This document shows, one piece after another, positions 1 through 4,906 of a DNA stretch of 11,136 bases. Position 1 is the stretch's first letter; every line of letters starts with the position of its first letter. Under the pieces are notes generated by a model that was not told the origin of the DNA, searched no databases, and was given only the letters and a program-made list of their open reading frames with translations. The translations under genes and the position numbers were made by a program. The DNA comes from Ilumatobacter sp. (lineage in GTDB: Bacteria > Actinomycetota > Acidimicrobiia > Acidimicrobiales > Ilumatobacteraceae): assembly GCA_029263275.1 (NCBI GenBank), contig JAJCXU010000259.1:1-11136 (forward strand), in the 5' to 3' direction.

Positions 1-377
1 GCGCGCAGCTTGCCGCGCCAGCTGAGCAGGCCGGTGGTGGCCATCGGGCCGATCTTGCCGGGCACGCCGAGCATCAATCCGTCCGGGATTTGGTGCAGCT
101 TCTTGTGCCACACGGCGGCGACGACCGACTCGGGGTGGACGAGGTCGTCACCGAGGCCAACGTCCGCAGCCAACGCGCTCGCGTCGGGCACCCGGGCCAA
201 GAAGGCGTCGGCTCCCTCGTCGATGTCGGCGAGGCCAGCGAAGGGCGAACTCCGAGTCTTTCCGCCGACGCGGTCGCTGCGCTCGAAGACCGTCACGTCC
301 ACGCCCTCGGTGGTGAGTTGGTGTGCTGCAGCCAGTCCGGCGATTCCGCCGCCGACGATGGCGATCGTCTCAGTCAT
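1..377 (-). CDS. hemY: Coproporphyrinogen III / protoporphyrinogen IX oxidase, HemY (CgoX) type; N-terminal part, runs off the left edge
   Basis: FAD-dependent oxidase that removes six electrons from the porphyrinogen ring late in heme synthesis; in actinobacteria the usual substrate is coproporphyrinogen III. Only about 125 N-terminal residues are present. They show the dinucleotide-binding loop [11 protein letters not shown] at residues 8-18, the following [13 protein letters not shown] segment (about 37-49), and the family block with [10 protein letters not shown] and [12 protein letters not shown], ending in LGVPGKIGP. The reading frame is open to the edge with no stop, so the gene continues to the left. 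ATG 377 is preferred over an in-frame ATG at 383 because a TATCCT box ends 8 nt before it and no Shine-Dalgarno sequence is visible. It lies on the same strand as hemE and hemH but is separated from them by a plus-strand operon. The family is clear; which porphyrinogen it oxidises is inferred from the phylum. Confidence 0.93.
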   Translation of the reverse strand, partial: MTETIAIVGGGIAGLAAAHQLTTEGVDVTVFERSDRVGGKTRSSPFAGLADIDEGADAFLARVPDASALAADVGLGDDLVHPESVVAAVWHKKLHQIPDGLMLGVPGKIGPMATTGLLSWRGKLR

Positions 378-385
378 CGCCATCG

Positions 386-391
386 AGGATA
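386..391 (-). promoter_or_regulatory. Putative -10 box of hemY (leaderless-type)
   Basis: On the minus strand the hexamer TATCCT fits the actinobacterial TAnnnT -10 pattern and ends 8 nt before ATG 377, so transcription would begin at or next to the start codon. No convincing -35 hexamer is seen. The divergent promoter for the plus-strand operon shares this 100-bp gap. Confidence 0.35.
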
Positions 392-440
392 CGCCCGGGC
401 CGAAGCCGTTGCATCGGGCGCCGTGGGCGCCACCGCGCAG

Positions 441-470
441 CTGACAGCGGGGCATGCTGTGGCCTACGTT
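441..470 (+). promoter_or_regulatory. Putative promoter of the plus-strand three-gene operon
   Basis: CTGACA at 441-446 (five of six matches to TTGACA), an 18-nt spacer and TACGTT at 465-470 (TAnnnT) make a good housekeeping-type promoter. The box ends 7 nt before ATG 478, which would place the transcription start at the start codon. There is no Shine-Dalgarno sequence, in keeping with a leaderless mRNA. A small inverted repeat (ACAGC 444-448 with GCTGT 456-460) overlaps it. Confidence 0.5.
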
Positions 471-477
471 GGCGCCG

Positions 478-1098
478 ATGATCTCCGCATTCGGCACCGA
501 CACGGCGCTCCTCCTGATCGACGTCCAACTCGGGGTGGACGACCTCGAACACTGGGGTGGGCCGACCGGGCGCCGCAACAACCCTGGTGCTGAGTCGGTG
601 ATGCTCGACCTACTCACGGCGTGGCGTGCAGCGGGTCGGCAGGTCGCGTTCACCCGTCACGACTCGCGTGAGGCGGCGTCGCCCTTGAAGTTCTCGTTGC
701 CGACTGGCGCGCAGAAGCCCGGGTTCGATCCTGCTGACCATGACATCGTCGTCTCGAAGGACGTCAACAGCGGGTTCGTCGGGACGTCACTCGACGTCGA
801 TCTGCGGCGACAGGGCATCAGCCGGTTGGTGATTGCTGGGTTCTTCACCAACTTCTGTGTCGAGACGACGACCCGCATGGCCGGCAACCTCGGCTTCGAC
901 ACCTATCTCGTTCACGACGGATGCGCGACGACCAACCGAGTCGGCCCCGACGGTGTCGATCACGACGCCGAGTTGGTTCATCAGATGAGCGTGGCCAACC
1001 TGCACGGCGAGTTCTGCACGGCGATCACCGGCGCCGACGCCGCGGGCCTGCGCCTCGCTGTCAACGCCCAACTCGATCGGATGCAAGGCAATGAGTGA
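478..1098 (+). CDS. Isochorismatase-family cysteine hydrolase
   Basis: A 206-residue enzyme of the isochorismatase-like fold, which includes amidases acting on N-carbamoyl and ureido compounds as well as true isochorismatases. The catalytic triad is visible: D15 in LLLIDVQ, K94 in [10 protein letters not shown] and the nucleophile C127 in [15 protein letters not shown], followed by the typical [10 protein letters not shown] strand (starting near residue 141). ATG 478 is chosen over ATG 454, because the fold normally starts a few residues before the ALLLIDVQ strand and because a promoter box lies 7 nt upstream of 478. It is the first gene of a plus-strand operon; the next gene is a guanidino-group hydrolase that begins within or just after its 3' end. 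A role in splitting a ureido product of that neighbour is an inference. The substrate cannot be read from the sequence. Confidence 0.88.
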   Translation: MISAFGTDTALLLIDVQLGVDDLEHWGGPTGRRNNPGAESVMLDLLTAWRAAGRQVAFTRHDSREAASPLKFSLPTGAQKPGFDPADHDIVVSKDVNSGFVGTSLDVDLRRQGISRLVIAGFFTNFCVETTTRMAGNLGFDTYLVHDGCATTNRVGPDGVDHDAELVHQMSVANLHGEFCTAITGADAAGLRLAVNAQLDRMQGNE

Positions 1099-1129
1099 AT
1101 TCACACCCGGACCGGGTGCAAACGTGAAT
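1099..1129 (+). repeat. 31-nt palindromic element, type 3, single copy
   Basis: Arms ATTCAC (1099-1104) and GTGAAT (1124-1129) are perfect inverted repeats around a 19-nt core containing CCGGACCGGGTGC. It begins at the base after the hydrolase stop codon (1096-1098). The reverse complement matches the copy at 10160-10190 at 27 of 31 positions, with the first 23 identical. This argues that it is an inserted intergenic element and not the original N-terminus of the next gene. Confidence 0.7.
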
Positions 1130-1144
1130 GGCGTGGATGTCGGT

Positions 1145-2005
1145 GTGAGTTCGACGTCGGCCATCCTGCGGCGAGTCGCGATGCGTCGGCCTGGAGCGCT
1201 GCTCACTGCCGATCACGAGCGCTGGCACTACGCCAAGCCGATCGACGCCGACCCTCTGCAAGGCCAGTACGACCGGTTCGCCGAGTTGGTCGAAGCGAGC
1301 GGCGCGGAGATCGTCTGGTTTCCGGAGACGGACGACGATCTCGCCGACTCGGTCTTCACCTACGACCCGTCGTTCGTCGTGCCGGGTGGCGCCGTCGTCC
1401 TTCGTGCCGGCAAGCCGCTGCGCGCTGGTGAGGCCGATCTCCACGCTGCGTTCTACGAGGCTGAGGGGATCCCGATTCTCGGACGGATCGAGGCACCGGG
1501 CACCTTCGAAGGCGGCGACAGTTTCTGGCTCGACGACACGACCCTTGCTGTCGGACGCGGCTTTCGGACCAACCAGGCAGGCATCGATCAGATGGCGGCC
1601 ATTGTCGAACCGCTCGGCATCGCGCTCGAGGTCTATGACCTGCCGTACCACCTCGGTCCCGAGGCATGCCTGCACCTGATGTCGGTCGTCAGTGCGCTTG
1701 ATGCCGACCTCGCCCTCGTTCACCTGCCGTTGATGCCGACGGCGCTGTACCAGCGGATGATCGAAATGGGCTACACCCTGCTCGAAGCACCCGCTGAGGA
1801 GTTCGACGCGAGCCTCGGGCTGAACCTCAACGTGCTGGCCACTGGACCACGCAAAGTGATCGCGGTCGAAGGGTTCCCGGCAACGCTGCAGTTGATGCGT
1901 TCCGCGGGATGTGAGGTGTCGACGTTCCTCGCCGACGAACTGTGCATCCCCTGCGAAGGTGGCCCCACGTGCCTGACGCGACCGCTGCTCCGGGGGAGTG
2001 GTTGA
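1145..2005 (+). CDS. Dimethylargininase-like hydrolase (DDAH / arginine deiminase superfamily)
   Basis: Guanidine-modifying hydrolase; family members turn N-methylated arginines, or related guanidino compounds, into citrulline or another ureido product plus an amine. Visible family features, numbered from GTG 1145: MRRPG near residues 13-17, FTYDPSFV in the substrate pocket, EGGD (122-125), GRGFRTNQAG, the catalytic histidine H177 in CLHLMSV and the nucleophile C276 in GGPTCLTRPL near the C-terminus. That makes 286 residues, a usual family length. An upstream ATG at 1091 is in frame and would add 18 residues and overlap the previous gene by 8 nt, but those residues are mostly encoded by the 31-nt repeat and are not family-like. 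GTG 1145 has a weak GGA 7 nt upstream. The start is therefore uncertain while the family is solid. Whether the true substrate is dimethylarginine is not shown. Confidence 0.9.
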   Translation: MSSTSAILRRVAMRRPGALLTADHERWHYAKPIDADPLQGQYDRFAELVEASGAEIVWFPETDDDLADSVFTYDPSFVVPGGAVVLRAGKPLRAGEADLHAAFYEAEGIPILGRIEAPGTFEGGDSFWLDDTTLAVGRGFRTNQAGIDQMAAIVEPLGIALEVYDLPYHLGPEACLHLMSVVSALDADLALVHLPLMPTALYQRMIEMGYTLLEAPAEEFDASLGLNLNVLATGPRKVIAVEGFPATLQLMRSAGCEVSTFLADELCIPCEGGPTCLTRPLLRGSG

Positions 2006-2018
2006 TGAGCGCGCGGAA

Positions 2019-2591
2019 ATGAAGCCTCGTCTCGTGCTCGTGACGGGCGAACCGGGCAGCGGCAAGAGCACGTTGGCCCGCGAGCTCGCGGTCTGCCTTC
2101 GATTGCCGTTCATCGCACGCGACGACATCCGCGGTGGACTCTTCTTCACTGCTGGCGCCTGGGGCGAGCAGTTGGACAGAATCCCGCCTGCAGACGAAGC
2201 GGTCGAGGGCTTCCTGTCGACCGTTGAGCTGCTCCTCGAACGCGGCGTGAGCTGTGTGGTCGAGTACGTCGTTCGAAGTAACCGACCTCAGGATCTCGAT
2301 CGACTCACCGCTCGAGGTGACTGTGTCGTCATTGTCGCGACGTGCGCAGATCCGATGGAGCGGGTGCGCCAACGGAACTCCACGGACCGATTGATTGCGA
2401 ATGAGGCAGTGCGGGACGCTGCTGGCTTTGCGTCTGTGGAGGAGCACACCGCTGCGTTGGTTACTCGCATGTCGCACGTTCGTGACGAGATGCGCCACGT
2501 CTTTCCGATGCCGACGCTGGAAGTCGACACGACCTCGGACTACCTGCCCGATCTCGACAGCATCATCGCGTTCGTCACCGCGCCGACCTGA
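2019..2591 (+). CDS. P-loop kinase-like ATPase (AAA_33 / zeta-like group)
   Basis: A 190-residue single-domain NTP-binding protein, last in the plus-strand operon. The Walker A loop GEPGSGKS is at residues 10-17, directly after the first beta strand (RLVLVTG). IARDDIRGG (about 32-40) fits the DD-containing substrate region of small kinases, and an arginine-rich stretch, ERVRQRNSTDR, looks like a LID. This layout fits kinases that phosphorylate small molecules or RNA, but no substrate is recognisable. ATG 2019 is chosen because the Walker strand then begins after three residues, as is usual. An in-frame GTG at 1998 would overlap the previous gene by 8 nt. Partners in the operon are a cysteine hydrolase and a guanidino hydrolase, so action on a small metabolite is a reasonable guess. 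Confidence 0.8.
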   Translation: MKPRLVLVTGEPGSGKSTLARELAVCLRLPFIARDDIRGGLFFTAGAWGEQLDRIPPADEAVEGFLSTVELLLERGVSCVVEYVVRSNRPQDLDRLTARGDCVVIVATCADPMERVRQRNSTDRLIANEAVRDAAGFASVEEHTAALVTRMSHVRDEMRHVFPMPTLEVDTTSDYLPDLDSIIAFVTAPT

Positions 2592-2653
2592 TGTCGCTGG
2601 ACGCGGACGCGTGTGTTCCGAGCCGGCCCATGCGGACAGGAGCCGCGACGTTG

Positions 2654-3595
2654 TCAGCGGAGGGCTGCGACGCGGCGCGCGAGAGCAGCCATGATCGACG
2701 GCTCGTCGTTCACGCACGCGGTGCGATCGAACGCGAGGCCGACCTGCTCGGCGCGCTGTGATGCTTCGATGTCGAGGTCGAACAGCACTTCGAGATGATC
2801 GGCCACGAAGCCGACCGCGCTGACGATGACGCCGCCGTGCTGGCCTCCTGATCCGAGTTCGTCGATCACTTCGAGGATGTCGGGACCGATCCACGGCTCT
2901 GGCGTCCGTCCGGCCGACTGCCAGGCGATGGTCCAGTCGTCGCCTTCCACGAGGCCGAGCTTGGCGGCAACCGCTTCGGCGGTCGTCCGCAGCTCGTCCG
3001 CATACGGATCGCCGCCGTCGATGATGCGCTGCGGAAGTGAGTGTGCAGTGAACAGCACTCGGACCGGTTGCTCGGTCGTGGCGCGCATCGTGGCGAGTCG
3101 TTCGCGGAGGTCGGAAGCGATGAAGTCGACGTACGCCGGCTCGACTGCCCAGCTCTCGACACCCGCCACGGGCGTTGCGGTACCTGCGTCGTCGACGCCC
3201 TGGCGGGTGCGGTCGAGGTACTGGCCGATCGAATACGCCGAGTAGTGCGGAGCGAGCACCAGGCCGATGAGCTTCGAGAAGCCCGCCGTGGCGAGCTCGG
3301 CACTGGTCACCTCGACCTTCGGGTCGGCATGCTTCAACCCGAGCGTCACGTGGAATGTGTCGGGCTCGATCTCGTCGAGGGCGGCTTGCAGCCCGTCGCG
3401 TTGGTCCTCGGTCAGCTTGGCGAGCGGCGAGATGCCACCGATGGCGTCGTACCGCGCAACCAAGTCGGCCAGCGCCTCGGGCGTGGGCGGTCGACCGCGG
3501 CGGATGTCGGTGTAGTACGGCTCGATTTCCTCAGTGGAGCGAGGCGTGCCATATGCCATCAGCACCACGCCGACGCGGCCTGCGTTGTCAGTCAT
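2654..3595 (-). CDS. hemH: Ferrochelatase (coproporphyrin III or protoporphyrin IX)
   Basis: Inserts ferrous iron into the porphyrin ring; in actinobacteria this is usually coproporphyrin III (CpfC). The 313-residue protein has VLMAYGTPRS (11-20), YYTDIRRGRPP, RYDAIGGISPL (48-58), LAPHYSAYSIGQYL (114-127), the catalytic H185 in FTAHSLP and E269 in GFVADHLEVLFDLD. It contains a single cysteine (C294), so the [2Fe-2S] cluster of mycobacterial homologues cannot be present. ATG 3595 is preferred. An in-frame ATG at 3607 adds four residues, and longer readings from about 3685 are made of repeat sequence. It follows hemE on the same strand, separated by 96 nt that are largely two palindromic elements. 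Its stop faces the stop of the plus-strand kinase gene across 62 bp in which I see no clear terminator. Confidence 0.96.
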   Translation of the reverse strand: MTDNAGRVGVVLMAYGTPRSTEEIEPYYTDIRRGRPPTPEALADLVARYDAIGGISPLAKLTEDQRDGLQAALDEIEPDTFHVTLGLKHADPKVEVTSAELATAGFSKLIGLVLAPHYSAYSIGQYLDRTRQGVDDAGTATPVAGVESWAVEPAYVDFIASDLRERLATMRATTEQPVRVLFTAHSLPQRIIDGGDPYADELRTTAEAVAAKLGLVEGDDWTIAWQSAGRTPEPWIGPDILEVIDELGSGGQHGGVIVSAVGFVADHLEVLFDLDIEASQRAEQVGLAFDRTACVNDEPSIMAALARRVAALR

Positions 3596-3617
3596 CGCCA
3601 CCAGCATGCCCGCCAGA

Positions 3618-3648
3618 GTTACGAATGGGGTCAGGCCCCTTTCGTAAC
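3618..3648 (-). repeat. 31-nt palindromic element, type 1, copy A
   Basis: Arms GTTACGAA (3618-3625) and TTCGTAAC (3641-3648) are perfect inverted repeats around the asymmetric core GGGGTCAGGCCCC. Read in reverse complement it matches copy B at 30 of 31 positions. The flanks CAGA before and TATTT after are the same, in direct orientation, as those of copy B. It lies in the hemE-hemH intercistronic region. Confidence 0.85.
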
Positions 3649-3661
3649 TATTTCGAGCAGA

Positions 3662-3692
3662 GTTACGAAAGGGGCCTGACCCCATACGTAAC
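3662..3692 (-). repeat. 31-nt palindromic element, type 1, copy B (inverted core)
   Basis: Arms GTTACGAA and TACGTAAC enclose GGGGCCTGACCCC, the reverse complement of the core in copy A, 44 nt along. Copies A and B can pair with each other over 31 bp with one mismatch and a 13-nt loop (3649-3661). The element ends in the last base of the hemE stop codon (3694-3692). Confidence 0.85.
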
Positions 3693-4732
3693 TATTTGGC
3701 GGTGCGCTCGTGGACGAGATCGACGACGGCGTGAAGAACGCCTGGGTCGCTGTGCTGGTGCACGCCGTGGCCGAGGTTGAAGATGTGGCCCGGGTGACCG
3801 CCGTTGTCGGCCAGCACGGCCTCGGCGCCAGCGATGGCCGGCGCGGTGCCAGCCAGCACGAGTGAGGGGTCGAGGTTGCCTTGTACGACGAGGTCGTCAC
3901 CGAGCCGACGGCGGGCGTCGGTGATCGTCGTGCGCCAATCGAGTCCGAGGACGCGGTTGCCGACGGTGTTCATCGACTCGAGTAGATGGTCACAACCGAT
4001 GCCGAAGTGGATGCCGGGTGCACCGGGATGCCGTTCGGCCAACTCGTTGAAGACCCGCTGCGAGTGCGGGAGGACGAAGTGGTCGTAGTCGGCCTTGCTC
4101 AGCGTGCCCGCCCACGAATCGAACAACTGGAAGGCACGGGCGCCGTGCTGCAGCTGCGCATCGATGAACGTGACGGCACTCGTGGCGAGCCGTTCCATCA
4201 CATCGCCGAACAGCACCGGATCGGTGTGCATCATCGCCTTGGTGTATCGATAGTCCTTCGACGGGCGTCCCTCGATCAGGTAGCTGCCGACGGTGAATGG
4301 CGCGCCCGCGAACGCGAGGAGCGGCACATCAGCCGGGAGCTCGGCGACGAGGAGGTCGACGGTGTCGATGACGTAGCTGATGTCATCCCAGTCGAGCGGT
4401 CGCAGGCGATCGAGATCAGCTCGGCTGCGGAATGGTGTCTCGGCGACCGGACCGGTTCCGGGTTGCACGTCCATGCCGAAGCCGACCGCGTGTGGGGGGA
4501 CCACGATGTCGCTGTAGAGCACAGCGGCGTCGACGCCGTATCGGCGGACCGGCTGCAGGGTGATCTCCGCTGAAACCTCAGGCTGCTTGATCGCATGGAG
4601 GATGGAGCCCTCGCCACGGACCTCGTGATACTCGGGCAGCGAACGCCCCGCCTGGCGCATGAACCAGACCGGCGTGTGTCGAGCCGGTTCGCCGCTCGCC
4701 GCAGCAATGAAGGGAGCGGTTTCGGTAGTCAT
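3692..4732 (-). CDS. hemE: Uroporphyrinogen decarboxylase
   Basis: Cytosolic enzyme that removes the four acetate carboxyls of uroporphyrinogen III to give coproporphyrinogen III, the substrate of HemY/CgoX. The 346-residue protein has the full family length and motifs: PVWFMRQAGRSLPEY (21-35) with the substrate-binding R26 and R30, YSDI with D75, FAGAPFTVGSY (141-151), FDSWAG (204-209), QGNLDP (284-289) and FNLGHGVH (318-325). It is the first gene of a minus-strand unit with hemH. The start at ATG 4732 gives the expected short N-terminus. A TAGCGT box ends 9 nt upstream and no Shine-Dalgarno sequence is visible. The final Lys-stop codons (AAATAG) coincide with the flank of the palindromic element, and the same AAATAG occurs at the matching place beside copy A. 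Confidence 0.97.
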   Translation of the reverse strand: MTTETAPFIAAASGEPARHTPVWFMRQAGRSLPEYHEVRGEGSILHAIKQPEVSAEITLQPVRRYGVDAAVLYSDIVVPPHAVGFGMDVQPGTGPVAETPFRSRADLDRLRPLDWDDISYVIDTVDLLVAELPADVPLLAFAGAPFTVGSYLIEGRPSKDYRYTKAMMHTDPVLFGDVMERLATSAVTFIDAQLQHGARAFQLFDSWAGTLSKADYDHFVLPHSQRVFNELAERHPGAPGIHFGIGCDHLLESMNTVGNRVLGLDWRTTITDARRRLGDDLVVQGNLDPSLVLAGTAPAIAGAEAVLADNGGHPGHIFNLGHGVHQHSDPGVLHAVVDLVHERTAK

Positions 4733-4741
4733 CGTCGCTCG

Positions 4742-4747
4742 ACGCTA
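4742..4747 (-). promoter_or_regulatory. Putative -10 box of hemE (leaderless-type)
   Basis: On the minus strand TAGCGT (TAnnnT) ends 9 nt before ATG 4732, which puts a transcription start within two or three bases of the start codon. There is no clear -35 hexamer. Confidence 0.35.
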
Positions 4748-4795
4748 TCGACGCGGCGCCGCATCGGGCCCGCCCGGCCTGACGTGACCGACCGA

Positions 4796-4852
4796 GTCGA
4801 CGTCGCGCTGGATGCCACTGTTGACGTCGCGGTTGGCGCCACGGTTGATGTC
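4796..4852 (+). repeat. Degenerate 24-bp tandem repeat between hemE and helD
   Basis: Two units of 24 bp (4796-4819 and 4820-4843) share GT(C/T)GACGTCGCG followed by a gat/ggcGCCAC end. A third, partial unit begins at 4844 with GTTGATGTCAC. The 24-bp period also keeps an open frame (DVAxxATV repeats), but no gene is supported there. It lies in the 174-bp divergent region and could be operator repeats or a coding remnant. Confidence 0.5.
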
Positions 4853-4865
4853 ACGTCACCCGCAA

Positions 4866-4893
4866 TTGATCCTGGGCCAGACGTCGGTAGCAT
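4866..4893 (+). promoter_or_regulatory. Putative promoter of helD
   Basis: TTGATC (4866-4871), a 16-nt spacer and TAGCAT (4888-4893) lie 13 nt before ATG 4907. The mRNA would have a leader of only about six bases. No Shine-Dalgarno sequence is present, so translation would be leaderless or nearly so. Confidence 0.4.
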
Positions 4894-4906
4894 TTGACGA
4901 CTCATT

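Noticed and set aside
129..542. 15-bp match ACTCGGGGTGGACGA at 129-143 and 528-542
   Set aside because: Both copies are inside coding sequence in different frames or strands, with no further similarity around them; taken as chance.
1061..2149. Long minus-strand open frame (362 codons) opposite the dimethylargininase gene
   Set aside because: It is antisense to a gene with clear catalytic motifs, its protein has no recognisable domain, and long shadow frames are common in G/C-rich DNA. The same holds for the minus-strand frame at 1827-2894.
2592..2653. Terminator between the convergent kinase and hemH genes
   Set aside because: Only a 5-bp distant pairing (GTCGC/GCGAC) could be found and no T-run, so there is no support for a terminator.
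3596..3685. N-terminal extension of ferrochelatase up to 3685
   Set aside because: The added residues are encoded by the palindromic repeat, and the family N-terminus begins just after ATG 3595.
136..3906. Shared GACGAGGTCGTCACCGAG in hemY and hemE
   Set aside because: Both copies encode the similar short peptide GDDLV in unrelated proteins; a chance match in G/C-rich codons.
4595..4897. Plus-strand open frame with DVA/ATV repeats
   Set aside because: It begins inside hemE on the opposite strand, covers the putative helD promoter, and has no ribosome binding site or known domain; treated as a tandem DNA repeat.
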